In this document: positions 20,111 to 31,550 of the stretch, in pieces
Numbering within the stretch: position 1 is the first letter of the stretch
Layout of the letters: the number at the start of each line of letters is the position of its first letter
Assembly (NCBI RefSeq): GCF_901000735.1
Contig: NC_081541.1
Coordinates: 45,737,485 to 45,801,484 of the forward strand
Direction of reading: 5' to 3'
Source of the DNA: Corylus avellana
Taxonomy: Eukaryota; Streptophyta; Magnoliopsida; Fagales; Betulaceae
Length of the DNA: 64,000 nucleotides
Made by a program: the position numbers and the translations under genes
The notes under the pieces: generated by a model
The model's database searches: none
What the model saw: only the letters and a program-made list of their open reading frames with translations
What the model was told of the DNA's origin: nothing

Positions 20111-20833
20111 TCAATATATTAATTACTAAATAATTAAATTTAACTGTAATTAATGTGATAAATGTCGCATGATATGATTATGAGGAACTCCTCCAAACAT
20201 TTTTCAATGATTAAATTTTGTGATGAGCAATCCTTTCATGGTCTAATTATTACACACCCTTTAGAGTTATGGAAATAATTGTACTATAACATGGAAAGGA
20301 CTGGTAACGAACAACACAAACCGGCCGGTTGATCAGACAAGGCTTTAGATTGATAATAACAGGAGAAAATATAGAAATCCTGTCCATGCCAGAAAGAAAA
20401 TCTAGGGATGGTGATGGAGCAAGACAGGTTTTGTCTCCAACAATGACAACTTTGTCTTTCATGATAGAGGGTGAAACATTTCCTCAAAGGTACGGTGAAC
20501 CATAAATGAATTCTACTTGCACTTTAGACATGAAATTGTACCTACTATTTCAGAAAGACAAATGTACATTGTACTACAAAAGCCATAAATTAACTTCCTT
20601 ACACAATTGTCGAGCAATGCACATGCCATTTGTACCTAGAAAAGTGTTAATCTTGTCGGGACAATCACGTCGGCATTGTTAGGTAAAAAAATTAGTCAAA
20701 TTATAATTGAACTTTTTAAAAATCGCTTATAAAGTTTAATTTCATTTAGAATTAACACCCTTGAGCTCGTATATAACATGTTCTCGCTATGCAAGCTAAT
20801 CACCTTCTTATTGTAAGATTGAAGTGTTACAAT
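20111..20833. other. Intergenic, no gene seen
   Basis: AT-rich. A short CTAAATAATTAAATTTAA motif near 20126 recurs near 19583 and 23411, suggesting an old dispersed repeat. Confidence 0.35.
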
Positions 20834-21173
20834 TAGAGGTAGACAAATTAACCGCCTACCGATTATCGACTGCCAACAAATCGAGAACCGATCGACACTG
20901 CTTAATCGATGGCCGGTAGGCGATAGACTTTTTCTATTTCCGACAAACTCAGTTCAGTAGGAGGAATAACATTTTCTAATCGAACCGACTTTGCCAACCA
21001 ATTTTCTATTTCTTTGCTTACCGACATTACCGACCTATATTACCGACCACCATTCAGTAATGGAACAAAAAGTTGGCGGAATAAATTAGTAAAAATTTCG
21101 AATTTACCGACAATGACAGTGTGAAATGTGAAAACCCTATTTTCGTAACCAAATTATCTGACTCTTACCCCTA
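20834..21173. mobile_element. Short non-autonomous hAT element with 8-bp target duplication
   Basis: Terminal inverted repeats are TAGAGGTAGAC at the left and the complement of TAGGGGTAAGAG at the right. They are flanked by identical GTTACAAT at 20826-20833 and 21174-21181. The 340-bp interior is unusually rich in CCGA/TCGA/CCGACC motifs and has no transposase. Confidence 0.85.
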
Positions 21174-21181
21174 GTTACAAT

Positions 21182-22407
21182 GTTCGTACACCATATGAAT
21201 CTGATGCCTTAAAAATACAATTGATAGACAGTAAATGCCATTGTGGGTCACAGTATTATGATTGTTCACATTTTAATAGCTGATGTGATAAGCGTTACCT
21301 AAAATACCATATCAATATGTAAATACTACATAAATAGCCATGTTGTAGTTTACATTTTAATGGAGCATATTAGGCCCACATGTCATGAAGAGAAGTGCAT
21401 GATTACTACATGCATGTATGTGCCAAGTCTACGTACATGTATCATATTAATCATGTGTTTACAAGTGGCGGATCTCACAATTTACATGGGCAGCTAGCAT
21501 TCTCCTCAAAGATTTCCCCATGCAATTTTTCTTTGTCAATATTCTTGGTCCCATTAGATGAAGTTTATGACAAGACCTGAATTGTTATGCCCTTTGGGAT
21601 TTTATTATTCCCTTTTGTTACCTTTTTTTTTTTCTCCTTAATAAGCAAAGCCATTTTTGGTACATCTTCTTTTGCTAGTAATCCATGAATGATTTATATA
21701 TATAAAGCAAAAATTTTGGCTCTATTTGTAATGCTTTTTAAATGATTTTTTTTTTTTAAAAAAAAAGAGTTATGACGTGATATAAAAGTGAAAATAATTT
21801 TGAGTGTTTTCTAAGTAATTTTTGTTTTTTTGGTTGTTTGTTAATGTTTTCGTTATGAAAAGCTAGGGAGCCATGACCCACCTCTGATCCTTTGGTTCTG
21901 TCCTTATATACTGGCCGGTTGATAATCGATATATATCGATATAACCCTTAGAGATGCATCCACCTTGCATTTTCTAATTATGTCCATTTCATATGGTACA
22001 CTCATTGGGGAATATCACTTCAAATTGTCATTTCATATTTGTATTCAATACGAGAGTGGATAATTAGATCAGTGCAAGACCCATGTGAATCATACATATT
22101 TAGAGGTCAAGATCTTTGCATACAGCAGAAATTGAAGAGAAAAAAAACTTGCAAGTGGTATCCTATCCATCTCTATAGTGATTTGATGCTCATTATATTA
22201 ATGCATTCGTATTTTATCCCTTGAGCTACTTTGATGACATTAGGGTCTTTTTTCTTCTCCTATTTTCCCACAAAAATCAAGAATGTTATTGAGCCACAAA
22301 TTTGGGTCGTATTAGCAATCATATAAGCCACAAATTTGTGTATGAATCATAACATAACTAGGATTTGTTTAACGGAGAGGCCGAAGCATGAATGAAGGGC
22401 CAATATA
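21182..22407. other. Intergenic, no gene seen
   Basis: AT-rich with poly-T and poly-A tracts. Short open frames here show no recognised domain. Confidence 0.35.
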
Positions 22408-22595
22408 TGAGTAATGCTAGAAATAAAATTTTTATCCCACGATGCTGACGTGGTAATCTCAATTAACCCTTAAATAGGTTATTGTTTAAAATAAAAACAA
22501 AAAACAAAAAGCAAAAAAATATTCAAGAATTGGTTGAGATTGTCATGTCAACATTTTAGATAGTTATGAGATAAAAATATGATATATGATATTGT
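22408..22595. mobile_element. MITE (TAATGCTA type)
   Basis: The left arm TAATGCTAGAAATAAAATTT, TTATCCCA and GACGTGGTAATCTCAATTAACC pairs imperfectly with the right arm GGTTGAGATTGTCATGTCAACA, TATGAGATAAAAATATGAT. It is related to the element at 26315-26495. Confidence 0.65.
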
Positions 22596-22667
22596 CTATA
22601 AATATTTTAAGGGCGAAATTTCAAAACCACTAAAGCCCAAACCGTATTTTGATGAAAAGTTTATTTA

Positions 22668-22791
22668 ACATTCTCAAGTGTTATTCTCTCAGCATTCTTG
22701 TCTACCTGACACATTCACATTTACTAGTTTTTTGTTTAGAAAGAAAAACAAAAGAATAAAGAGAATGCTGAGAGATGGATACTTGAGAATG
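22668..22791. mobile_element. Small foldback MITE
   Basis: The inverted arms CATTCTCAAGTGTTATTCTC with TCAGCATTCT pair with AGAATGCTGAGAGA with ACTTGAGAATG. The loop is about 65 bp and contains no ORF. Confidence 0.65.
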
Positions 22792-22831
22792 CTGCATAGC
22801 ATTTTCCAATTTTAAGGAAAATTTTCAAAAC

Positions 22832-22963
22832 CAGAAAGGTCATGGCACTGACACTTAAGGACAGTTGATGCTCTTATTGAGCTCTTTACAAATTGGACAG
22901 AAAGGTCATGGCACCGACACTTAAGGACAGTTGATGCTCTTATTGAGCTCTTTACAAATTGGA
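22832..22963. repeat. Tandem duplication, 66 bp x 2
   Basis: 22832-22897 is repeated at 22898-22963 with one substitution (GGCACTGACA versus GGCACCGACA). It is a recent local duplication of non-coding DNA. Confidence 0.93.
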
Positions 22964-25763
22964 CGGTTTTGGTTCAAATTCAGTTGCATCATTGATGTTC
23001 AACTCATCAAATAGCCAAAAATTCCTGCAGAATATCCTTTGAGCGCAATTGGATATTTGCTTTTAGTACCAAAATTCCTCATAATGCCTTCCAAATTCGT
23101 ACAAAATATGCTCTGCGAGATGTTTGCTCTTTGCTGTGGACTAGTGGGACAACTTTTGATTTTCTCTCTCAATTAACTTTGTTTTAGATTATGCCTTTGT
23201 TCCATTGTTCAGACTGGTAATGGGACTACAAATCACTACAATATATGCTTTACACATGAAAAACAAAGATTACTTTATATGATTGCAAGTTGAATTAGAC
23301 GGCGAGCCCTTTGAAAATGATGCAAAGTATTAGTAGGGGTACTACAATTTTTACCATACGTTCCTTACAAACTGGCGAAATAATTTATGTGATACTTACC
23401 ACATCAACCACTAAATAATTAAATTATCCTTGTAAGGGTTATAAAAGAGTCCACGTCAACCCAAACATTTACCAATAACGTACAATAGCTAATACATGGA
23501 AATGCAAAATAAGGGAGAGACAAGTACTGAATAGAGATTTTCATCAATTTTGCTGCTGAATTGCTAGGCAGCAAATGTTGGAGATCTAATATAGGGCTTA
23601 CTTGCCTAAATATAAAACTTGTTTGGGCAAGTGGGCTCCATAACGATTCTTTTATATTTACTGTCTGAATTGCTAACAATCCAAGCAACAAGTTGTTGGA
23701 GATCTATATCCGAGACAAGTCATCTTATTCCATTAAATTGCTTGTCAAAGTCTTCCATTGGTTGATTAAATAAATATGCCATTCCAATATGTCTGACGCA
23801 TATCCGGTTCAAACTGAAAAAGGAATAAGAACATTCCCATCATCTAAAGTTCCTTTTTTTTTTTTTTATATATATATAAAAAAAAAAAAAAGTTCCCATC
23901 AATGTAAACCTAATTCCTTGTTCCCTAGATAGCTTAAGAATTTGTACCCTTGACTTCCTATTCTACACATAGTACAAAATTCCTGTTACTGGTTTCAAAA
24001 AGCATTAATATATGTTTGTGGTGCTTGAAAAAAGATAACTAAGAAAGAAAGGGAAAAGAACAGAACAATTGTTTGCAAATTTCTTTGGATAAGGATCCTA
24101 AAGAGATCTCTAGAGAACAATTGACAATAGGCAATAGCATATGCTACAAAGTTGAATGTAGTGGCAAAAGAAGAAAATGAAAGGTATAAAGAAATAAGTT
24201 ATCTTGCTTCTAGTAAGGTCTATGCTAATGAGAGAACATTGGGATTGTTTGGGACTTTGGTTGAATTTGTGAACAACAAAGTATATATTCAATGACATAG
24301 CTCACATATAATATTGTTGAGATAGTCATGCTTCCAAACCAGACTAATTAAAAAAGTTTCAATTAAATACAAAAAGTATTGGAAAGGAGAAGAACTTGAG
24401 AAAGTGAGCTGTTTTTTTTTTCTTCAACATTTTCCCTTTCCATGATCTTTCCTAGAACTTTACTAGGCCTTAAGAAAGGGGGGGAAATTGATTTGGCACC
24501 AGCACATGAGTGGTAATAAATGTTTTAAATAGTTGAGAAATGATTGAGAAAGGATGTCTTTTCTTGATTTTTCAATATTTCCTTTTCCTTGATCTTTCCT
24601 AGAACCTTACTTAGCCCTTTTTTTTTTTCTTCTTCTTAGGAAATCCTCAATCTTTTTGTTGGATTGACCACAGAAAAGAAGCTGAATTTAAGACTGCTAA
24701 CCAGCTTGTTCTTTAAGGGGAAAAAAAAACAAAAGTTTTTATAAGAAATTGGTACACAATTTTTATTTCCTTTTAAATTTAATTTGTTTCTTTGGGTCAT
24801 GGCATCCACTCTTGTGTAAAAGGGAGAACAAAACCATGTTAATTATTCATTGCATCAAGACTTCGATCATAGATCAATCTGTCATTTGTTAATATTATTA
24901 AGTCTTTAATTATTTCAAAAGTTTAAGTTTGTAAGAAATAGTTTATTTAATGATTTAATTAATATTTTAACACCCTCTCCTAATAAGTGAGATCCAAATA
25001 TTTAATTGAAATTGAAGACAAATTACAGAGATAAGGTTCAAACTCGATGTTAAATCATCATCCTACAAGTTTTAAGTTGATACGAAGATGTGAATTTTAT
25101 TACTAATAAAAAGGGTTTTCTTGCTTGTTTAGTAAAGCCACACTTTTCATTTTTACTTAATATTCTAATATTTCCATTACGTGTAACTCAAACTCTCTCT
25201 TAATAAGTGATGTTCAACACATGAAGAAGAGTATATACTAAAATATTAATTAAATCATGAAATCAACCGTCTTCTATTGGTTTAAACTTTAGATGTAGAT
25301 CATTGATTTGTCGTGAAACATATGCAAGACATTATAATTAGATAATTTGTCGTCAAAAACATAGAAAATGGAAGATAAGAAAATCAAAAGCATACTAGAT
25401 GTTGAAGAAATTTCTTTTGGTCTAATTTGAAGAGAAAAAAAGCACTGTCCATCATTAAGCATCCAATATTGTAGTGAACATTTGCACATTTTTATCAAAT
25501 GGAATAGTAGATGTTGTAAGGCAAGAGGCAGTTTGGCAAATGGGAAAACGAGTTAAAAAAAAAAGATTGAGATCTTTGAATGAATCACTAAAAATGACAT
25601 GACATATTTGCATGGATCACAATATTCATGTCTTGTCAAAGTGACTCATGCCAAAATCATATTTATCATGTATTTAGGTGATGGGTAGTGCAATCATCGG
25701 CCGCAAAGATGAAAAATACGATTTTAGAAATTGTCAAGCTCATTCATTCTCTTGTGCATTCAA
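22964..25763. other. Intergenic, no conserved gene seen
   Basis: Contains a T-rich tract with (TA)n and A-rich sequence near 23852-23892. An old LTR-type fragment lies near 24960-25250 (TAATAAGTGAGATCCAA and TTAAGTTGATACGAAG), related to those at 17640 and 53760. The short open frame at 23419-23691 (minus) has no recognised domain. Confidence 0.35.
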
Positions 25764-25925
25764 ATGGATCAAAGTCTCAAAGTTATAATGATTTTATTAT
25801 GCTTTCTTACCATACAAAGAGTCATTGGATTTGACCTCCACTTTCCAAAAACTTCTTTGCCCCAAACTAGAAGGAATTTGAAGAAAGCATTTGATCAAAA
25901 ATGGTTACTTTCAAGCTTGCAATGA
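25764..25925 (+). CDS. Candidate small secreted peptide, 53 aa, unrecognised
   Basis: Single-exon ORF. It opens with a signal-peptide-like stretch: polar MDQSLK, then the hydrophobic core VIMILLCFLTI and a turn near VIG (residues 1-22). The remaining 31 residues are polar and basic, include QTRRNLKKAF, and end SSLQ. I recognise no family; it lacks the CLE, CEP and IDA motifs. An in-frame ATG 11 codons upstream (25731) would hide the signal peptide, so 25764 is preferred. It lies in gene-poor DNA and could be chance or a gene remnant. Confidence 0.22.
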   Translation: MDQSLKVIMILLCFLTIQRVIGFDLHFPKTSLPQTRRNLKKAFDQKWLLSSLQ

Positions 25926-26314
25926 TGGCTTCCAATGGCAGCTTTGTTGAAAACACAAGTATAATTGGCATTAAAAAAAAGTAGTAGTCACTAGTCGGTT
26001 GACATAGACTCATAGCTAGTGTTAGTTTGATGATTGCTCCATTAGAATCTTCTTGGTATTGGGTAGAGACTTTGGAGTTTGGACTAGAAAAAGGTCCTTC
26101 TATTATCTCATGATTTTGTTCGAGTGTTTTTCAATACTTGCTCCCACTTTTGGTGCATTTGTTGAATTCCTTTCACACATCTTCTTTTTATTTTATTAGT
26201 TAGAACATGTTTTTTTTTTCAAAAAAGTGCATGGACTTATAAAGTTGAAGGGTTATGGACAAAGTCTATGAGCTAGAGGAATTACAATTGCACTTAGGAG
26301 CCTAAAAATATATT

Positions 26315-26495
26315 TGAATAATGTTATAAATCATATTTTTATCACACAACTATCTCATAATACTTACATGGCAGTTCCAACCAACTCTTAAATCAGTTAT
26401 TGCTTTTAAAAAAAAAAAAAATCTAATGGTTGATTGAAATTGTCATGTCAGCGTGTGTGATAGTTGTGAGATGAAAAATGTAGTATCTTGTAGTA
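26315..26495. mobile_element. MITE related to the one at 22408
   Basis: The left arm ATAAATCATATTTTTATCAC, ACAACTATCTCATAA pairs with the right arm TTGTGAGATGAAAAATG. The inner arms CCAACTCTTAAATCAG and GTTGATTGAAATTGTCATG match the 22408 element's internal pattern. A poly-A lies near the centre. Confidence 0.6.
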
Positions 26496-26773
26496 CTCAG
26501 TATATTTGGACTTAGCTTGGCTCAAAATGATCGAGCTTACATGGACTTAAGCTAAAAGATTATATTATGTTTGTTAGGGACTAATTGTCATATAATGTTA
26601 ATTTGCAACATATAAAGTTTTTTATTTAAATTGGGTTGAAGGAATTTCTTCAATTCAATTTAATAAATTCAAATGCATATGAGAATCGTATGATCTAAGG
26701 ATATATGCCAGTTCAATAGATTATGTATCTTTTACAGAGTATTGGTTGGACCAAGGATTATTACTTGTTGGAT

Positions 26774-26949
26774 CTGACTTACAAGCTGTTATTAAAATAA
26801 CAGTATGTATGTTGTAGTTTAAGCAACGGTTAAAATTGAATCTCTCAAAATCTTTCTTCATTTTCTCCCTCCTCTTAAAAGTTTCTAACAGTAAGTTAAC
26901 TTTGAGATTCAATCTTAACCGTTGCTTACACTACAACAGCATGTAAGCC
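26774..26949. mobile_element. Foldback MITE
   Basis: TGTAGTTTAAGCAACGGTTA plus TTGAATCTC (left) pairs with GAGATTCAATC plus TAACCGTTGCTTACACTACA (right). Outer ends are TGACTTACAAGCTGTT and AACAGCATGTAAGCCA. The left arm carries a roughly 20-bp insertion. No ORF. Confidence 0.7.
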
Positions 26950-27093
26950 AAATCCTTACTTGTTTATATGGTCATATTTGTTGATTATAAAATTGTTATT
27001 TACTTGTATTAGATTTGAAAAAGCAAAGTTCAATGATGGGCCAGCTCAAAGCCGGTTTAACTTCTAATAGTCATGACTCAAGATGAAGGGCAG

Positions 27094-27175
27094 GCCCAAA
27101 TATTGTATAGATGGGCAGGGCCAATAGGCCCACGCAAAGGGTATAAGCTTAATGGAGAAGGACACTTGTCTTGGA
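27094..27175 (+). repeat. Dispersed repeat, second copy at 33611-33690
   Basis: TATAGATGGGCAGGGC, AGGCCCACGCAAAGGGTATA and AGCTTAATGGA(G/C)AAGGACA occur in the same order at 33611-33690, about 90% alike. Probably a fragment of a larger retroelement. Confidence 0.75.
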
Positions 27176-27289
27176 ACAATGCAGATCTTGAGGTCCCAGT
27201 TTACCAGACCCGGGTAGCCAATGTATATGGCCCTCTCTTTCCCTCCAAATATAAATTTATATAACTTCTATTTTTCGGATGGCTGATTT

Positions 27290-27394
27290 TTTTTTTTTTT
27301 GACATGTCCACACAAGAAGAGAGGAGAGATTCGAACTAGTGACCTTCATTTTATGAGGCGTGATCTCCAGTCGATTGAACTACCTCTTAGGGAG
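27290..27394 (-). mobile_element. tRNA-derived SINE with 9-bp target duplication
   Basis: On the minus strand it starts CCCTAAGAGGTAGTTCAATC, which contains a box A-like TAGTTCAATCGACTGG. A box B-like AGTTCGAATC follows, then a poly-A tail (poly-T at 27290-27300). GGCTGATTT flanks both sides (27281-27289, 27395-27403). At about 105 bp it is a complete short retroposon copy. Confidence 0.8.
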
Positions 27395-27403
27395 GGCTGA
27401 TTT

Positions 27404-27954
27404 ATTATCCATCTTCAGAAACAATATCAATTCCTCACGAACCTCTTAAGCATTTTTCTCTTTTTAACCACAGCCAGAAAGATAAAGTAATTTGTGATTG
27501 AAAGGAAATTTTTTTATTTTGCTTTTGCTTTGGATAAATGAATGATAAAAGCGGCCAATTGAATTGCCGCTAATGATTATATTCTCTATATTGTTGATTG
27601 AGATACAAAATCTTTATTTTTATTTTTTATTTTTTATTTTTTTATTTTTTTATCGCATTAGCATTTGAGTGAGAAGTAGGTCAAGTGCTGGGAAATTTTG
27701 TTGGTTGTGTCTAGTGTTTGATGAAAAGAATGATGCATGCGCTGACAAGAGAAGTGGTTTAATTCAATTTGAATGGCCGAAAAGGGACATTAAAAAACTT
27801 TAAACAGTATTTGGTAGAAACAAATACAGAAGAATCTGATTAAAATAAATAAATATGACCACAAAGTACATAATTGAGACAAGTATTGATGGAATTAATA
27901 AAGATTGGTCTGACCAATGCCTTGTTCTTTTTCAATCCTGAATTCATAAAAGGG
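27404..27954. other. Intergenic, no gene seen
   Basis: AT-rich sequence with a TTTTTATTTTT low-complexity tract near 27615-27652. Confidence 0.35.
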
Positions 27955-27959
27955 TGGAA

Positions 27960-28298
27960 TGTTGAGGAATGATCTACATTATTTGTGCACAAGATTTTGG
28001 GCATGTTTATAAGGAATAGACAATCTTATCTTATTGAACCGATTTTATGAGATGAGTTAGACCCATTAATTTCTCCATGGTATCAGAACCTACCACAAGA
28101 TAAATAAGGGCCCACACTACTTACCCCGTGACAAAGACTATGAAAAATACCGGTATACAAGTGATGGAGGGCACTGAGGAATGATCCTACATTGCCTGTG
28201 GATAAAATCTTGGGCATGTTTATAAGGAATGTGCAACTCTCTCTTATTGAACCGATTTTATGAGATGAGTTAGAAACCAAGGCTCACGAATTTCTTCA
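27960..28298 (+). mobile_element. TRIM retrotransposon, complete, with 5-bp target duplication
   Basis: The two LTRs, 27960-28077 and about 28172-28298, share GAGGAATGATC, GGGCATGTTTATAAGGAAT and TTATTGAACCGATTTTATGA. Right after LTR1 is TGGTATCAGAACC (28078-28090), a primer-binding site for initiator Met tRNA. A purine-rich GTGATGGAGGG (28161-28171) precedes LTR2. TGGAA flanks both ends (27955-27959, 28299-28303). There is no coding capacity, and the 339-bp length fits a terminal-repeat retrotransposon in miniature. LTR2 begins CACTG instead of TGTTG, a mutated end. Confidence 0.88.
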
Positions 28299-28369
28299 TG
28301 GAAGAGAAAAAAAGGCAGCAAAAAGGAATATTGCACCTTGAACATGCTCATGGATGGAGGTTATTGTTT

Positions 28370-28760
28370 GGGGTAACTTCACTTTACACCATTTAATCAT
28401 CATGCGATTTGAGAAGCCCCCAAACTTCAAAACTTCTTAATATGGACCCCTGAACTTTCAATTGCAATCAATTTGAACCCGTCCATCAGATTTAGCCATT
28501 AGCTTCCTTGATTTACCCCTAAAAGGACCAAAATATCCTTGATTTTTTTTTAAAAAAAATTGGAATTAAAGATAAATTTGAAATTTTATAAAAAAATCAG
28601 AAGTATAAATATCATTGTCTCACTTTTAACATTTAAAATATGACGGAGGGATTCAAATTGATTACAATTGAAAGTTCAGGGGTCCAAATTAAGAGGTTTT
28701 AAAGTTTGAAGGGTTTCTCAAATCACTTGGTAATTCAAGAGTTTAAAGTGAAATTACCTC
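28370..28760. mobile_element. MULE-type MITE with 9-bp target duplication
   Basis: Long inverted repeats begin GGGGTAACTTCAC and end GTGAAATTACCTC. They continue inward through GATTTGAGAA, GACCCCTGAACTTTCAATTG and ATCAATTTGAA. The flanks are identical, TTATTGTTT at 28361-28369 and 28761-28769. Nine-base duplications are typical of Mutator-like elements. Related sequences occur at 52645 and 63729. Confidence 0.85.
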
Positions 28761-28769
28761 TTATTGTTT

Positions 28770-29311
28770 AGTGGTCTTAAATTCTTAATATACATTAATT
28801 CTCATTAAGGGTTTTATTGGTTACTTTCATGCCTTGATGGATGATATTATGCACAGCTTATCAACTTAAGGGTTGAGCTGCATGCATTTTGTCCAAGAAT
28901 AGGGATACATCTGTTAATATGTTCTTTTTTTAAGTTTGAAAAAAAATGATTTGAAGACAATTATTTGCTTCGTTCATCAAAATCTCAGATTTATCAAAAC
29001 TGTAAAAAATATTATTGATAGAAGAAAATGTGGTATGGTAGAATATGAAAAATTCAGAACATTTTATTTTATTATATATATATAATCAATGAATTATTAA
29101 AAGCATAAAGCACCCCATGTATATGAGAAGTATACTATAGAAAACACGTAATTAAAAAGAGAAAAAAGAACAAGTAATACGGATGCAATGGATAAATTAA
29201 GAGATCTGTGAGGGTTGATCAAGCTGACCCCACAATAATTTGAACATTTGAACATTTGGGCATTTGAACTGTTCATCTGTGAGGGTTGTTTTTCCAAAAA
29301 AATATATCATG
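28770..29311. other. 3' flank of the PPR gene
   Basis: AT-rich sequence downstream of the PPR stop codon (minus strand). It probably includes the PPR 3' UTR. A tandem TTTGAACAT motif lies near 29239-29258. Confidence 0.4.
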
Positions 29312-31354
29312 CTAGCATCCGATCAACCTTGTGCCTGAGAAGTAAAAAGGGCAAGTAGTTTGGCAAGAGATTCATTGAAAGAAGCAAAATGATAGAATTA
29401 TTAGAAAGTATTAGGCATGGTGAGATACCAGAAATCTCTTTGGTTGCAATCATCTTCTTCTCCAAATTTTCAGCAGCCTCAGGCATGCCTTGTGCATTGT
29501 AGGCTTGGATCATGGTAGCAAAGGTGATACTATCTGGTTTGCAAGCTCTCTCTTTCATTTCCAAGAACAACTCATTCATCTTTTTCACATCACCAGCCTG
29601 ACCATATGCACTTATAATGCAGTTAAAAAATGGGGTATCAAGTGTTACATCAGAATTCTCTACTTGCCTCAAAATTGAATCGACTTTTGTTATATGTCCA
29701 GCTTTACTGTAAGCACTAACAAGAGAGCAGTAGGTAATAGAGTTGGGCTTCATTCCTTGATGCTTCATTTTCTTGAAGTATTCATCCATCTTCTCAATAT
29801 TTCCAGCCTTTCCAAACACCTCAATCACTGTATTAAAAGTAACAATTGTCGGAGAGAAAGACCATTTCTTCATATAATCCATAACGGAGCTCATCTTCTC
29901 ATACATGCCTACTTTCCCATATGTTTTGATCAGGATATTAAATGTCTTAATGTCTGGCCTTATTCCCATTAGCTGGAATTCATTATACCACTTCTCCAGC
30001 TTCTCGATCAGCCCAAATTTCCCATAAGCCCCAACAAAAGTATTCAATGTGAAAACATCAGGAAGGCAGCTTCCACTTTCAATCATATCCGTCAGTGTGT
30101 TCTCCATTAGTTCAAACATTTCCGCTTTACCATATCCGTCAATAATAGTGTTGTATGTCACAGTGCTGCATTTGATCCCTAGATATGACATCTCAGCACG
30201 AATCCGTCCAATCAGATCAAAATGACGAGATTTAGAGCAACAATTAATAAGTATAGAATATGTATATACATCTGGTTTGCAGTCCGAGACCGATTTCATG
30301 TCATCAAGAGTACAAAAAGCCTTGTCAAGAAGGCCACTTTGCCCATAAGCACTTATGAGAGCAGTGTAGACATCAACAGTTGGTCTGAGCCCTTCTGACA
30401 ACATAATCTCAAAAAGCAAACTGGCCTCCTCAGGTTGCCTACACTTGCCAAGCATTATCAACAATTTCGTGTATGTTTGGCACCTTGCCTCGTACCATTG
30501 TTGTTGGCGAAGCAATCCAAAAATCTACGACAAAGAGTTTAGCTTTCAGAAATAATTAGAAACTTCAGGAAGTCCCACAATATATGGGACCAGGAATTCA
30601 TGCATAAAGTAGTAGCACTCACACTCCAAATTTTGCACCGAGACGGTGGATGTAAGAAAAGTTAATTGAACAAGGGAAATTAAAGACTCTTTGAGGTTTA
30701 ACTCACTCTACTAATACAGATTCCAAAAAGTATTCTAGCAGATTCTCTGATTTGTGGTAAACTTGAAAGCTTCAAGTAACTCAAATATCATCTATAAGGG
30801 GGGGAAAAAAGCCCCCTACTATAAAAAGCCACCTACCTTGTAAAGAAAATGTCAGCAAACTAATTAAGACACAGTATCTGGACTTTTCTTTTTATCAATC
30901 CACATTACCCCAGGAAACAAACAGAGAGACAAGATTATTACTTTCACATACCCAGCAGCCAAACCACACCAAAGAAAAAACAACTAAAAAATTTACAACT
31001 TTTTCAAAAGAAAAACAAAAACCCACTAACCTTGACAGCATTTTCCCACTGATTCTCTCTGATAGCCTCATCCAGAGCCTCCAGAACAGCCTTAGGCCAC
31101 AGCTGTTGGTACTTTCTTGAGTTGGCTTTCCTCACAACGCCTTTCACTGCAGCGTCGGTTCTGAGAATCCGAGACAGGTCCTTCCTCTGGTCCTTCTGCA
31201 GCCCGTTTGACACGGGTTTGGAGCTCCGTTTAGATAATTGGACAAAGAATTTTGGTAGTTCTTGTGTTTGTATGTGCGTATGGTCTATCAGGAATTTTCT
31301 CGAACAGGTGGTGGACGCGTGTAAGTTAGCGAGAGCAAATGTCCGAGGCTCCAT
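29312..31354 (-). CDS. P-class pentatricopeptide repeat protein, three exons (At3g53170-like)
   Basis: PPR proteins bind organelle RNA and help in its processing, stability or translation. Exons on the minus strand are 31354-31031, 30524-29429 and 29334-29312, with GT-AG introns of 506 and 94 bp. The CDS is 1443 nt (480 aa; Arabidopsis At3g53170, which it resembles throughout, is about 500). Residues 1-75 are rich in S, R and K with few acids, consistent with an organelle transit peptide. A conserved linker, WPKAVLEALDEAIRENQWE, precedes about nine 35-residue repeats such as RPTVDVYTALISAYGQSG, KPDVYTYSILINCC and KPNSITYCSLVSAYSKAGH. No E or DYW domain is seen, so an editing role is not indicated. 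The last exon codes only a short tail ending GTRLIGC. The start is the first in-frame ATG after an upstream stop. A short uORF (31469-31410) precedes it if transcription starts that far up. Confidence 0.93.
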
Positions 31355-31487
31355 TGCGCCGGGGTGGAGGATAAGGCCAAAGTTTTGGGAGAGTGTTAGT
31401 GGAAGAGCATCATGTGCGCATGTTAATAATGTCAAGAGACCGAGGATAAAGTACGTTGAAGGCGTACATTAACGCTCAATTTACTAC

Positions 31488-31526
31488 TGGGCCGGGGGGA
31501 TTTCTTGGGCTATAAAGAAAGGCCCA
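31488..31526 (-). promoter_or_regulatory. Site II (TGGGCY) promoter elements of the PPR gene
   Basis: Three elements lie within 40 bp: TGGGCC at 31488-31493, TGGGCT at 31506-31511 and GGCCCA at 31521-31526. They are 130-170 bases upstream of the PPR start. Clusters of this TCP-bound element are typical of plant nuclear genes for organelle proteins. Assignment is by motif and position. Confidence 0.55.
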
Positions 31527-31541
31527 AAAGGGTTCGTCATT

Positions 31542-31547
31542 AAAAAA
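31542..31547 (-). terminator. Pol III terminator of tRNA-Arg
   Basis: A run of six T on the minus strand starts four bases after the tRNA 3' end. That is the usual RNA polymerase III stop. Confidence 0.75.
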
Positions 31548-31550
31548 GAA

